Source of the DNA: CAIMTB01 sp964608505
GTDB taxonomy: Bacteria > Verrucomicrobiota > Verrucomicrobiia > Limisphaerales > CAIMTB01
Assembly: GCA_964608505.1 (NCBI GenBank)
Contig: CAZSOV010000004.1
Coordinates: 6,656-70,655 of the forward strand
Direction: 5' to 3'
Length of the DNA: 64,000 bases
The notes below the pieces were generated by a model that was not told where the DNA came from, searched no databases, and saw only the letters and a program-made list of their open reading frames with translations. The position numbers and the translations under genes were made by a program. Positions 8,501 to 16,919 of the stretch are shown here, piece after piece (position 1 is the stretch's first letter; each line of letters begins with the position of its first letter).

Positions 8501-9757
8501 TCAGGCGCGGCGACGCCGGGCGCGCCAGGAAAGGAAGCCCATCGTCCCCAGCGCCGCGGCGCTCAGGTAGGTCGACGGCTCGGGCACCGGGGAAGGCGAA
8601 CCGGGCCCGCCCGGGTCCGGCGGCAATTCGCCCTCGTCAAAGTTGTCCGCGGCCACGATGTCGGCGACGGTTTCAATCCACGTCAGGTAGCTCGGGAGCC
8701 AAGTCCCGCCCGCCACCGAGCCGTATCCGCCGTCCACGGTGGTTCGGACCCGGCTGCGGAACGTCGTCAAACCGGCCAGGAAAATGTCCCCGTTCGCGTC
8801 GGTCACGAACGCGGGTCCGCCGGAGTCGCCGGGGCCGGCCAGGGTTTCGACCTTGTTGCCCAGCGTGAGCGAGGAGGCGCCGTAGACGTTGTGGAGCCCG
8901 TTGCCGTCGTACCAATCGTAGGTCGCAGGGCCAAACGAGGGGGGATCGTCCCCCCGGGGACCGGATACCGTCGCCTCGAAATCGTACCGGAACACCTCCG
9001 TCCGCCCGGAGCCCTCGTCATCCAGACCGCCGCTCTCGACGAGGTTGGCGCCGACCCGCTTGACCGTCCGGGATTCGCTCACGCTGAAGACGCTGGCGCC
9101 TCCGGCCGAACCATCACCCGAGGCTCCATAGCCCACGAGATCGACGCGGAACACGTCGTTGCCCGGAAATCCCGGATTCAGGACCCCATCCGGAAGGAGC
9201 GCGAATTTCTGGGCGGCAGCGGGAATGTCCGATCCCAGCTGAATGATGGCGAGATCGTCGTTTACGGAAGGTTGCCCGCTGTAATCGGTGTGCAGGTGGA
9301 GCGCGCTGGCGGTGTAGTCCGTGTAATTCAGCCCGCCGCCGGTGCCGTTGAAGCGGACCGTCACCCGGTTGGCCAGGATTCCCGTGCCGTTGGCCGCGCC
9401 GCCACCGTTGGAGTCGAGGCAGTGGGCCGCGGTCAGAATGGTGCGCGGGCCAATCGCCACCCCGGAGCACAGGACGTCGTCGATGCCCGAGGTGTTGTCG
9501 ACGAAGATGCTCGGGACACCGAAGTACGGCGAGGCGCTGGTGTTCGCGTCGACGCGAGCCGCCGGGGTATCGGCTCCGGGAATGGACCCACCGGAGGCGC
9601 TGCCGGCGACCATGAGCCATTCGATGGGCCATGCGGCGTCGCTCGAACCAGGGTCAGGCGACGCGGCGGACGATGGCTGGACAGCGAGAATGGATCCCGA
9701 GAGGCCGAGCGCGAGTGAGAAGCGGCCCGAACACCGATGGAGCAAGCGTGGATACAT
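8501..9757 (-). CDS. Secreted trypsin-like serine protease with PEP-CTERM anchor
   Basis: A 418-residue protein with a Sec signal peptide (hydrophobic FSLALGLSGSILAVQPSSAA). It has an S1-family catalytic triad: H112 in LTAAHC, D168 in NDDLAIIQL and S312 in GPGDSGGPAF. The C-terminus is a PEP-CTERM sorting signal: VPEPSTYLSAAAL, a short hydrophobic segment, then an RARRRR tail. Such proteins are expected to be processed by an exosortase and delivered outside the outer membrane. A PGGPGSP-rich linker separates protease and anchor. The start ATG at 9757 fits the signal peptide. It is divergent from the MORN lipoprotein gene, with 211 bp between them; a TTGACA on the minus strand upstream of the start could be a -35, but no clear -10 was seen. 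Confidence 0.87.
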   Translation of the reverse strand: MYPRLLHRCSGRFSLALGLSGSILAVQPSSAASPDPGSSDAAWPIEWLMVAGSASGGSIPGADTPAARVDANTSASPYFGVPSIFVDNTSGIDDVLCSGVAIGPRTILTAAHCLDSNGGGAANGTGILANRVTVRFNGTGGGLNYTDYTASALHLHTDYSGQPSVNDDLAIIQLGSDIPAAAQKFALLPDGVLNPGFPGNDVFRVDLVGYGASGDGSAGGASVFSVSESRTVKRVGANLVESGGLDDEGSGRTEVFRYDFEATVSGPRGDDPPSFGPATYDWYDGNGLHNVYGASSLTLGNKVETLAGPGDSGGPAFVTDANGDIFLAGLTTFRSRVRTTVDGGYGSVAGGTWLPSYLTWIETVADIVAADNFDEGELPPDPGGPGSPSPVPEPSTYLSAAALGTMGFLSWRARRRRA

Positions 9758-9968
9758 GAACCAGCTAAGAAATTCCCGTAGAGGGCCTCCTCGTGTCAAG
9801 GAATGTGATGAGGAAACGCGGGGTCTCCGCAGGGCGATGGACAACGTCCGGTGCGAATTCGCATCGAGTCCAGGAGGGGAGATTCTCGAAGAGTCATGAC
9901 CGCTCGAACGCCGAGCCGAAAGCCGAGCCGTTGCCTCCGCCGTCAACCGCAGGCATGCTGCTGCACCG

Positions 9969-10913
9969 ATGACGAACCCGACACCCCCATGGACCGCGCC
10001 TTGGGCCGGCTTCTGCCTCCTCGCCGTGTGGTTGGTCGCCGGGTGCCAGTCACGGCGCGGCGCGGTGGACACACCCGTGCGCACCGAAAAGGGGTCGCCA
10101 CCCGTCGCGACGGCGGGGGATCAGGCTTGGATGAAGGCGGGGCCTGCGGTGCTGCCCGCGGAACGGCGCCAAGTGACCGAGGTGCGGTTGGACGACGGAG
10201 CGCTGTACACGGGCTCGATGGTGCTGACGAACGGCGGCCTGGTGGCGCACGGGGAAGGCGTCTGCACGTGGCCGGACGGGAAGCGGTATGAAGGGGAATG
10301 GGCCGCCGGAAAGCCGCACGGGCGGGGGGTCACGCGGTCGCCGGGGGGAGAATCGTTCCGGGGGGAATTCCGCGATGGACTGCGCGAGGGCGAGGGCGCC
10401 GTCACCACCGGCACGGGGGCCGTGCTGACGGGCACCTACCGGGCGGACCAGGCGCACGGGTCGTTCCGCATCGTGGATGGACCCTTCGTCCTGGAGGGTC
10501 GTTTCGAGGAGGGGAACCGGGTGGGATGGTGGAAACGACGGGGCGAACTCGGCACGGACGTGGAGGAATGGCTCGAAAGCGGGCTCCGCACGAAGGCGCG
10601 TGGGTTGGTGGTGTTCGAGGACGGCGTCCGGCAATCGGGCGAGTGGGATTTCAAATCCGGCACCGGGAAGGGCGAGATCCGCTGGAAGGATGGACGGCGG
10701 TACCAAGGAGCTTGGCGGGCCGTCGACGGGGAGCCGAACGATCCCCAGGGGTCGGGGGAAATGACCTGGCCGGACGGTCGGCGGTACGTCGGTGAATTCG
10801 CGAACGGCAAGCGGGAAGGGGAGGGACGTCTGACTCATCCCGATGGACGGACGGAAGCCGGTCAGTGGAAGAACGACGAACTCGCGACACCCGCCAGGGG
10901 GGAGCGGAAGTAG
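9969..10913 (+). CDS. MORN-repeat lipoprotein
   Basis: A 314-residue protein. The N-terminus is a lipoprotein signal ending in the lipobox LVAGC. From about residue 75 onward the chain is a run of MORN-type repeats, each roughly 20-23 residues with the Y-x-G-x-W/F core. Examples are GKRYEGEWAAGKPHGRG, GRRYQGAWRAV and GRRYVGEFANGKREGEG. MORN repeats form beta-hairpin arrays used as scaffolds or membrane-association modules. No enzyme domain accompanies them here. Nothing in the neighbourhood indicates a partner. Confidence 0.85.
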   Translation: MTNPTPPWTAPWAGFCLLAVWLVAGCQSRRGAVDTPVRTEKGSPPVATAGDQAWMKAGPAVLPAERRQVTEVRLDDGALYTGSMVLTNGGLVAHGEGVCTWPDGKRYEGEWAAGKPHGRGVTRSPGGESFRGEFRDGLREGEGAVTTGTGAVLTGTYRADQAHGSFRIVDGPFVLEGRFEEGNRVGWWKRRGELGTDVEEWLESGLRTKARGLVVFEDGVRQSGEWDFKSGTGKGEIRWKDGRRYQGAWRAVDGEPNDPQGSGEMTWPDGRRYVGEFANGKREGEGRLTHPDGRTEAGQWKNDELATPARGERK

Positions 10914-11100
10914 TGGCCGTGAAAATCGGACCGGAACCGGGGTTGGCCACCTCCGGGAGCGCACCCACCCGCCGAGGCCGGGGAAGGGGCGGTTCGCCTG
11001 GACCTGCACCGAGACCCATGATTTCGCCCCGCCGCCGCGCCGCCGTCACGGCTCGCCCCTTCCGCCGGGGAACCGTGGACGCTCTTCCCGTCGTCCCGTG

Positions 11101-11616
11101 ATGTCCGCGGAACCCCCATCGCCCTCGGGTCTCGCGACGAAACCAGCCGAGACGCTCGTCTCCGGCGAGGGGGGCCCCGGCAGTAACCCGACACTTGCCT
11201 TTGGCGAGGCCCCCGGCGGCATGGTGCGGAGAAGGATCTGGGCGGGGCTGGGATTCGCCGCTTGCGGTCTCGGCTTTCTGGGCATCGCGCTTCCCGGCAT
11301 GCCCGCCACGGTCTTCTTCATCGCGGCGGCGGCGTGCTTTTCGCGAAGCAGTCCCCGGCTGCTGAACTGGGTGCTGAACCTGCCGACCGTCGGGCGGCTC
11401 GTGCGCAACTACCGGGCCGGACTCGGGATGCCCCTGGGCGCGAAACTCGCGGCGTCCGCCATGATGTTCGGCGCTGGGGCGATGAGTGTCGGCGTGCTGG
11501 AACGACGCTGGCTCAAGGGCCTGGTCCTCGGCCTGCTCCTCGTCGGGGCCGCGGTCATCTGGTGGGGCATCCGGACCTCCCCGCGGGAGTCGAAAGAACC
11601 GGGTACCGACGCCTGA
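11101..11616 (+). CDS. DUF454 (YbaN-like) inner membrane protein
   Basis: The core from residue 41 is typical DUF454: a basic MVRRRIW start, hydrophobic helix GLGFAACGLGFLGIALPGMPA, then FFIAAAACFSRSSPRLLNWVLN. Two C-terminal helices follow. The family is widespread, small (about 120 residues) and of unknown function. ATG at 11101 gives 171 residues with a polar N-terminal extension. ATG at 11221 gives the family's usual length and may be the true start. The gene ends 17 bp before mobile element copy B. Confidence 0.75.
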   Translation: MSAEPPSPSGLATKPAETLVSGEGGPGSNPTLAFGEAPGGMVRRRIWAGLGFAACGLGFLGIALPGMPATVFFIAAAACFSRSSPRLLNWVLNLPTVGRLVRNYRAGLGMPLGAKLAASAMMFGAGAMSVGVLERRWLKGLVLGLLLVGAAVIWWGIRTSPRESKEPGTDA

Positions 11617-11633
11617 CCGCCGCGTTGCCACGT

Positions 11634-11777
11634 CAGGGCGATTGACAAAGTCTGGTGTGGAACCGCGTTGTGGGGCCGGCGACTGCCGAGTCGCCGGTTT
11701 CCCCTCTGGTTTCGCCTGCTTCGATCGCCCCGCGACCCGGCGGTCGCCGGCCCCAATCGACTTTGTCAATCGCCCTG
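11634..11777 (+). mobile_element. MITE-like element, copy B (perfect 19-bp terminal repeats)
   Basis: A 144-bp non-coding element. It is bounded by perfect inverted repeats CAGGGCGATTGACAAAGTC (11634-11652) and GACTTTGTCAATCGCCCTG (11759-11777). An internal hairpin has arms CCGGCGACT / AGTCGCCGG. The 8-bp TGCCACGT occurs immediately to the left (11626-11633) and two bases beyond the right end (11780-11787), a likely target-site duplication. It is 32 bp shorter than copy A, which carries extra sequence next to its left end. It lies between the DUF454 gene and ispD. Confidence 0.88.
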
Positions 11778-11840
11778 GCTGCCACGTGGCGCGGCCTCGG
11801 TCCCGGCTCGACTCCCGCGCCCGGTTGAGGACCCTTGGGC

Positions 11841-12548
11841 ATGGTTTCCGCGGTCATCGTCGCCGCCGGGGCGGGCAAGCGCTTCGGGCCGGGCATCGAC
11901 AAACTATTCTATGAGGTCTCGGGGCGTCCCGTGGTGGCGCATACGTGGATGCGTTTCGACGCCGTACCCGCCATCGACGAGATCGTCGTGGTGGTGCATC
12001 CCGACCGGGAGGCGGATTTCCGGGAGATGGCCGCCGAATTGACCCTGACCAAACCCTGGCTGCTGGCCCGGGGCGGCGCGGAACGCCAGGATTCGGTCTG
12101 GAACGGCATCGGGGCCACTTCCCACGCGGCCGAGGTGCTGGCCATCCAGGACGGGGCGCGTCCCTGCACGACCGTGGCCACCATCGAGGCGACCTTGGCG
12201 GCAGCCCGGGAATCGGGTGCCGCGGTGGCGGCCCAGCGGGTGACGGACACGCTGAAGGAGAGCGCCGATGGGCGGAACATTGACCGGACGGTCGACCGTT
12301 CCCGGTTGTGGTCCGTGCAGACGCCCCAGGCGTTTCGTCGCGAAGTGATCGTTGCGGCCCTCACGGAGGTCCGCCGGCGGGGCCTGAACCTGACCGACGA
12401 CACCGCGGCCTGCGAGGTCGTCGGTCAGGAGGTTCGCCTGGTGGAGTCGAAGGATCCCAATCCGAAGGTGACGTATCCGCGGGACGTGCCATGGGTCGAG
12501 TCCGTGCTGGCCGCGATGCGGGAAAGCGCGGGGTCGGCATGCCGGTAG
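11841..12548 (+). CDS. ispD: 2-C-methyl-D-erythritol 4-phosphate cytidylyltransferase
   Basis: A 235-residue protein of normal IspD length, catalysing CTP-dependent activation of MEP in the non-mevalonate isoprenoid pathway. It shows the nucleotide-binding start VSAVIVAAGAGKRFG, the IQDGARPCT segment (the family's DAARP-type loop), the VTDTLKE strand, LWSVQTPQAFR and the C-terminal DDTAACEVVG, all in the expected order. The chosen ATG is 11841; a TTG six bases upstream is possible. ispF is not adjacent. The next gene, an rRNA pseudouridine synthase, starts 17 bp downstream. Confidence 0.92.
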   Translation: MVSAVIVAAGAGKRFGPGIDKLFYEVSGRPVVAHTWMRFDAVPAIDEIVVVVHPDREADFREMAAELTLTKPWLLARGGAERQDSVWNGIGATSHAAEVLAIQDGARPCTTVATIEATLAAARESGAAVAAQRVTDTLKESADGRNIDRTVDRSRLWSVQTPQAFRREVIVAALTEVRRRGLNLTDDTAACEVVGQEVRLVESKDPNPKVTYPRDVPWVESVLAAMRESAGSACR

Positions 12549-12565
12549 GGCGAGGAAAGGAACCG

Positions 12566-13366
12566 ATGAGACTCGGGAATCCGACCCCGGGGCGGCCCGC
12601 ACGAGGCAGGCCGCGACATGGCCTGGCACGGGTGTTGTCGAAGCTGGGCCTATGTTCACGGGCCGAGGCCTGGAGGTGGATTCAGGAGGGCCGGGTGCGG
12701 GTCAACGGAGCGGCGTGTCGGGACCCGGAACGTCCCACGGACCCGGAACGGGAGCGGGTGGAGGTGGACGGCGTGGCGGCGGTCTCCACGGAACCGGTGT
12801 ACCTCATGCTCAACAAGCCGCGGGGCCTGGTAACCACGACCTCGGACGAGCGGGGGCGTCCGACGGTTTATGCCTGCCTTGGCGGGGCGGGGTTGCCGAG
12901 GGTGGTGCCCGTGGGGCGATTGGATCAGGCGAGCGAAGGGCTGTTGTTGTTCACCAACGACACGGCTTGGGCCGCCCGGTTGACGGAGCCCGGTCGGCAC
13001 GTCGAGAAGGAATACCATGTGCAGGTCTCGGGAGCGGTGGACGAGGCGACGTGTCGTCGGATGGAGGCCGGGGTGGTCGAGGCGGGCGAGTGTCTGAGGG
13101 CGTGCCGGGCCGCGGTGCTGCGCCGGGGCGACCGGAACACGTGGCTGGTGGTGGTGCTGGACGAGGGCCGGAACCGGCATCTCCGCCGCATGCTGGCGGC
13201 CTTGGGGCACGAGGTCCGGCGCCTCGTTCGGGTGCGGATCGGGGGGTTGGTACTGGGGGAACTGCGGCAGGGGCAACATCGTCGGCTCGGCGCGGAGGAC
13301 CTGGCCCGGGTGACGAGGACGGGAGCAGCGGACGTGGATTCCGGCTCCCACAATCAGGACCGGTGA
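12566..13366 (+). CDS. RsuA/RluB-family rRNA pseudouridine synthase
   Basis: A 266-residue protein. An N-terminal S4 RNA-binding domain (LARVLSKLGLCSRAEA, then GRVRVNG) precedes the catalytic domain with LMLNKPRGLVTTT and the active-site loop VGRLDQASEGLLLFTND, whose Asp is the catalytic residue. The C-terminal EGRNRHLRRMLAALGHEV matches the family's EGRxxxVRRM helix. The closest functional classes are RluB, RluE, RluF and RsuA, which modify 23S or 16S rRNA; sequence reading does not separate them. A purine-rich AGGAAAGG stands 7-8 bases before ATG 12566, deciding the start. Confidence 0.9.
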   Translation: MRLGNPTPGRPARGRPRHGLARVLSKLGLCSRAEAWRWIQEGRVRVNGAACRDPERPTDPERERVEVDGVAAVSTEPVYLMLNKPRGLVTTTSDERGRPTVYACLGGAGLPRVVPVGRLDQASEGLLLFTNDTAWAARLTEPGRHVEKEYHVQVSGAVDEATCRRMEAGVVEAGECLRACRAAVLRRGDRNTWLVVVLDEGRNRHLRRMLAALGHEVRRLVRVRIGGLVLGELRQGQHRRLGAEDLARVTRTGAADVDSGSHNQDR

Positions 13367-13917
13367 GCGGGGAGCGGGGAGCCAAGCCCCAAACTCCAAG
13401 CTCGAGAATCCGGTCTCAGACCCCGCCGCGACGCCGTCGCGGGGACATGGGTTCGCGGCTGCGTCACTCCCGAGGGCATTGGCCTTGGCGGTCAGGAGGA
13501 TGCGATGGGGGTAGTCTGCGTCGTGGGCTCTCCTTAAAGATTTTACGCTAAGAGATTTACAGATGGAAAAGACGCCTTCGCTCGGGTGGCGGGAGGGGCC
13601 GAATCTCGGCCCGGTACCGGGCGCATCCGGGTTGGACACGGGCCGGGCGGAGATGGGGGAGGTATGGGTTCCGGAGCGGCTGAGCCTCGCTGAACCAGCC
13701 TGGAATCGGGCGGGGCATGTCGGACACGGGGCGGGTGGCGGTTCGCCGGGGGTGGCTGCGGGGGAGGCTGGGTCGGTGGATTTGAATGTATCCTGTTCGC
13801 TTGGAGTTGGATAATGTGTTGCCTGCATGTGATCTCATCCGGCAAAAAAAGTTTTGACAGAAGAAACGGTGTCTGTAACGGTCTGGCCCACACACGGAAA
13901 CACGAGCAGCAACACAA
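13367..13917 (+). other. 551-bp intergenic region before the secreted protein gene
   Basis: No convincing gene. An AT-rich island at about 13535-13565 contains two AGATTT-AC direct repeats. A second AT-rich island at 13790-13860 ends in the promoter-like TTGACA at 13854. An open frame at 13563-13814 lacks any recognisable domain and has unremarkable composition, so I do not call it a gene. The length and AT islands suggest a complex control region for the downstream gene. Confidence 0.5.
13854..13881 (+). promoter_or_regulatory. Candidate promoter of the secreted protein gene at 13918
   Basis: A consensus -35 TTGACA lies at 13854-13859, preceded by an A-tract and TTT that may act as an UP element. 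The -10 region 14-16 bases downstream (TGTAAC/TAACGG) is poor, so the assignment rests mainly on the -35 and on the AT-rich setting. Confidence 0.4.
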
Positions 13918-14550
13918 ATGAGAACACAACTCATCCTTACCACGGCAGCCTTCGGCTTGGCCGGTGCCCTTGGCGCTTCCGCCCAAGTGTACTCGGTGAA
14001 CGCGGTTGGCTACATCAACGTCACCGTCCCGGCCAAGAGCTACGCTCTGGTTGCCAACCAGCTGAACGCTGGCGGCAATACGGCCAAGGACGTGATTCCT
14101 TCGGTTCCCGATGGCACGACGATTTTCAAGTACGCGCAGGGTAGCGGATTTGGTGCCAACACGTTTGACTTCGGTGCGTGGTCGAACGAAGGCGCGACCC
14201 TGAAGCCCGGTGAAGGCTTCTTCCTCCAGAACAACGGGGCGGCGCCGTTGACGGTGACCTTCGTGGGTGAAGTGCCCCAGGGCAGCCTGAGCACGGGCAT
14301 TCTGAAGGGTCTGAATCTGGTGGGTTCCCAGGTGCCCCAGGCGGGCAAGTTGGAAGCCGACCTGAAGTACACGCCCTCCGAAGGTGACACGGTCTTCCAG
14401 TGGGATGTCGCGACCCAGAAGTACAAGCCCGCGAACACGTTCGACTTCGGCGCTTGGACCGGTGGCGATCCCGTTGTTGGCGTTGGCGAAGGCTTCTTCG
14501 TTCAGGCGGCGGCCGCGGGCACGTGGGCTCGCACCTTCAGCGTGAACTGA
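13918..14550 (+). CDS. Small secreted protein with internal duplication, unknown function
   Basis: A 210-residue protein with a Sec signal (LILTTAAFGLAGALGASAQ). The mature part starts VYSVNAVGYINVTVPAKSYALVANQL, a pattern I associate with abundant hypothetical secreted proteins of Verrucomicrobiota. The segment NTFDFGAW occurs twice, each time followed about ten residues later by GEGFF plus a short beta strand, indicating two copies of one module. Codons ending in T (GGT, CGT) are commoner than in neighbouring genes, as in highly expressed genes. No Shine-Dalgarno precedes the ATG. It is probably an abundant surface or periplasmic protein; no function can be assigned. Confidence 0.75.
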   Translation: MRTQLILTTAAFGLAGALGASAQVYSVNAVGYINVTVPAKSYALVANQLNAGGNTAKDVIPSVPDGTTIFKYAQGSGFGANTFDFGAWSNEGATLKPGEGFFLQNNGAAPLTVTFVGEVPQGSLSTGILKGLNLVGSQVPQAGKLEADLKYTPSEGDTVFQWDVATQKYKPANTFDFGAWTGGDPVVGVGEGFFVQAAAAGTWARTFSVN

Positions 14551-14574
14551 GACGAGCACGGCGAGAGTAAACTC

Positions 14575-14604
14575 TTGACTTGTTAATCGGAACCTCATTA
14601 TCAA
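14575..14604 (+). promoter_or_regulatory. Candidate promoter of the PEP-CTERM gene at 14614
   Basis: TTGACT at 14575-14580 and TATCAA at 14599-14604 are separated by 18 bp. Transcription would begin only a few bases before ATG 14614, which has no Shine-Dalgarno, so the mRNA may be nearly leaderless. Confidence 0.45.
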
Positions 14605-14613
14605 AACAACGAC

Positions 14614-15156
14614 ATGAAACACTGCCTCATCGCATTGTCCTCGCTGTTGGTTGCTGCCTCCTCTTTCGGGCAGGCCACCTTCCAGCTCAATAACCGCATC
14701 GTGGGTGTTGTCGACGCCCCGGTTTTCGTGGGTGACAGCTCGACCCGCGCGAATGCTGACTACGTCGTCGCTCTCTTCGGTGGTGCCGCTGGCACGGCTG
14801 AAGCCGCGTTGACGCAGCAGGGTGGAACCCTTCCGTTCCGCAGCACGCCTGCGACCGGGTTGGGATATATCAACACCACTGGCGCTGACACGACCCGTTC
14901 CATCGGCGGCACCGCCGACGGTGCTTCGTCCGCCGTCCAGCTCCGCGCTTGGAGCGCGAGCATGAGCTACGCCGACGCGAACGCGGCGGGCATGGTCGGC
15001 AAGTCGGCTGTGTTGACCATCAACGGTGGTGGCGGTCTGACGCCTCCTGCCGCTCTGGCCGGTCTGGCGAGCTTCACCATCCCGGTTCCGGAGCCCAGTG
15101 CTGCTGCTCTCGGTCTTCTCGGCGCGGGTCTCCTCGCGATCCGTCGCAAGAAGTAA
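14614..15156 (+). CDS. Small PEP-CTERM secreted protein
   Basis: A 180-residue protein: signal peptide CLIALSSLLVAASSFGQA, a low-complexity Ala/Gly/Thr-rich body, and a C-terminal sorting signal (VPEPSAAALGLLGAGLLAI, then RRKK). The exosortase pathway would recognise this tail. The body shows no catalytic motif. It follows the secreted protein gene at 13918 by 63 bp but has its own promoter-like sequence, and a strong terminator lies 24 bp after its stop. Codon use resembles its upstream neighbour. Its role is unknown; a structural surface protein is the simplest guess. Confidence 0.78.
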   Translation: MKHCLIALSSLLVAASSFGQATFQLNNRIVGVVDAPVFVGDSSTRANADYVVALFGGAAGTAEAALTQQGGTLPFRSTPATGLGYINTTGADTTRSIGGTADGASSAVQLRAWSASMSYADANAAGMVGKSAVLTINGGGGLTPPAALAGLASFTIPVPEPSAAALGLLGAGLLAIRRKK

Positions 15157-15180
15157 CGTGTTGCTGAAAGTGTAGGATCA

Positions 15181-15210
15181 AGGCCGCCTGCAAAGGCGGC
15201 CTTTTTCTTT
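15181..15210 (+). terminator. Rho-independent terminator
   Basis: Perfect 9-bp arms AAGGCCGCC (15181-15189) and GGCGGCCTT (15196-15204) with a TGCAAA loop, followed by a T-rich tail. This is the clearest terminator in the window and separates the PEP-CTERM gene from the nuo operon. Confidence 0.9.
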
Positions 15211-15257
15211 CCCGGGATTGACTTCGGCATCGTCGTGCCCTTCAGTTTGCGCCGCTC

Positions 15258-15638
15258 ATGGAACCACTCCGCGACTTTCCGCTCCAAGTCGCTCTCACCT
15301 TTGCCGTCATGGCGGTGGGGATGGGGGTGGGGCCGCTTTTCCTGGCCTGGCTGTGGGCGAGGTTTTTTTCTCCACGAAAACCGGGGTTCGACAAGAGTGC
15401 CAACTATGAGTGCGGTCTCGAGTCGGCAGGCGATCCCGGGGGCCAGCAACGGGTGGATTATTACCTTTACGCGATTGTATTTCTGGTTTTCGACGTGGAG
15501 AGCGTGTTCCTGATCCCGTTTGCCGTCGCCTATTCCGGGCTGCCCTTGGGCGCGGTCATCGCCATGGGCGTCTTCCTGTTGCTGCTCGCGGAAGGACTCG
15601 TCTGGGCCTGGCTGAAGGGAGTTCTCGAATGGCACTAG
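15258..15638 (+). CDS. nuoA: NADH-quinone oxidoreductase-type subunit A
   Basis: A 126-residue membrane protein with three helices. The loop after the first helix carries KSANYECGLESAGDP, the conserved YECG element of NuoA/ND3 that contacts the quinone cavity. The helix after it ends VFLVFDVESVFLIPFAVAY, with the family's DVE acidic motif. It is the first gene of a twelve-gene operon and ends 10 bp inside nuoB. A TTGACT at 15219 could be a -35, but no good -10 was found. Confidence 0.92.
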   Translation: MEPLRDFPLQVALTFAVMAVGMGVGPLFLAWLWARFFSPRKPGFDKSANYECGLESAGDPGGQQRVDYYLYAIVFLVFDVESVFLIPFAVAYSGLPLGAVIAMGVFLLLLAEGLVWAWLKGVLEWH

Positions 15639-16273
15639 AACCCACCGCGCCCGGGCCCCAGACACCCGTGGCCCTCCAAGCTCGAGCCACCGTTCCCGGG
15701 GCGATGGTGATGCCGCTTCAGGCCATCTACAACTGGGGTCGGAGCAACTCGGTCTGGCCAATGCAGTTCGGTTTGGCGTGTTGTGCCATCGAGATGATCG
15801 CCACCACGATGGCCCGTTACGACATGGCCCGCTTCGGTTCCGAGGTGTTCCGACCGTCGCCGCGGCAGGCGGACCTCATGATCGTCTCGGGCACCGTGAC
15901 CAAGAAAATGGCGCCCCAGATCGTGCGGCTTTACAACCAGATGGCCGAGCCCAAGTACGTCATTGCCATGGGGGCCTGTGCGATTTCCGGAGGGCCATTC
16001 AAACAGGGATACAACGTCCTGAAAGGCATCGATCGGTATATTCCGGTGGACGTTCACATCCCGGGTTGTCCGCCGCGTCCGGAGGCGTTGATCCATGCGC
16101 TGATGACGCTGCAGGAGATCATTGCCAACCAATCCCTGACCGGGGAAGGGCGCCCACGGCATTTGCGCGCCGAAGCCCCGAGCGAGTTCGCGATTCCCGT
16201 GCCCGGACAGGACGATCTGCTGCCCACGAGCAATCGGGAGATCTGGCATCCCCCGAAACGCATTCCCGTTTGA
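15629..16273 (+). CDS. nuoB: Complex I subunit B, N2 [4Fe-4S] carrier
   Basis: A 214-residue peripheral-arm subunit. The N2 cluster ligands are visible: adjacent cysteines in FGLACCAIEM, the third in MGACAISGG and the fourth in HIPGCPPRPE. N2 is the last iron-sulfur centre before quinone. The C-terminus is longer than in compact homologues and ends in a proline-rich tail. The start ATG 15629 overlaps the end of nuoA, implying coupled translation. Confidence 0.95.
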   Translation: MALEPTAPGPQTPVALQARATVPGAMVMPLQAIYNWGRSNSVWPMQFGLACCAIEMIATTMARYDMARFGSEVFRPSPRQADLMIVSGTVTKKMAPQIVRLYNQMAEPKYVIAMGACAISGGPFKQGYNVLKGIDRYIPVDVHIPGCPPRPEALIHALMTLQEIIANQSLTGEGRPRHLRAEAPSEFAIPVPGQDDLLPTSNREIWHPPKRIPV

Positions 16274-16295
16274 AGGAGAAGAACGCCCCGACACC

Positions 16296-16919
16296 GTGGA
16301 AAGCATCGAACAGACGATAGCGCGCCTGCGCGAGGCCTTTCCAGGCATCGGCCTGGAGTGCGTGCCGAACGGGGCACCCGGAGGTCTTCCCTCCCTGCGG
16401 GTGGAGTCCGCCCGGTTGGTGGAGGTGGCCCGATGGTTGCGGGACGATGAGGTGCTGCGCCTGGACTATTGTTCCAACGTGACCGGCGTGGACTGGCCCG
16501 ATCGCACCGAGAAGCAGAAGGTGCGCAGGGTTGTCGAGGGGGTCGAAAAGGAAGCGGAGGAGGTGCGCACGATTCCGGGCTGTCTGGAGGCGATCTACCA
16601 CTTGTATTCCATGACCCGGAAGCAGGGGCCGTTGGCGCTGCGGGTACGCACCCTGGATCGCCGGAATCTGGCGAGCGTGGCCTCCTTGACGCCTGTTTGG
16701 CGGTCGTGCGAGTTCCAGGAGCGGGAGGTTTTCGATCTTTACGGCATAATCTTCGAAGGGCATCCGGACCTGCGCCGGTTGCTGATGTGGGAGGGCTTCC
16801 AAGGGCATCCCATGCGCAAGGACTACGTGGAACCGGACGACTACGAATACGAGCCGACGCCCCACGATCACGTGTTGGAACGGGCGAAGGCGCGAACCCT
16901 GGCCGAGGAGGCAGGATGA
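16296..16919 (+). CDS. nuoC: Complex I subunit C
   Basis: A 207-residue subunit, separate rather than fused to NuoD. The family signature is plain: EREVFDLYGIIFEGHPDLRR followed by LLMWEGFQGHPMRKDY. The start is GTG at 16296; the AGGAG upstream (about 16274) is rather distant, but no better start exists. The stop overlaps the nuoD start as ATGA. NuoC stabilises the NuoB-NuoD quinone-site module. Confidence 0.93.
   Translation: MESIEQTIARLREAFPGIGLECVPNGAPGGLPSLRVESARLVEVARWLRDDEVLRLDYCSNVTGVDWPDRTEKQKVRRVVEGVEKEAEEVRTIPGCLEAIYHLYSMTRKQGPLALRVRTLDRRNLASVASLTPVWRSCEFQEREVFDLYGIIFEGHPDLRRLLMWEGFQGHPMRKDYVEPDDYEYEPTPHDHVLERAKARTLAEEAG

Noticed and set aside
5896..8868. Plus-strand open frame of about 990 codons opposite the flavoenzyme
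   Set aside because: Gly/Glu-rich antisense shadow with no start context or domain.
13563..13814. Small gene of 83 codons in the 551-bp gap
   Set aside because: Gly/Pro/Glu-rich product with no domain, signal or ribosome-binding site; the region looks regulatory.
15219..15247. Promoter for nuoA based on TTGACT at 15219
   Set aside because: No acceptable -10 occurs 15-19 bases downstream, so it is mentioned only in the nuoA entry and not called as a feature.
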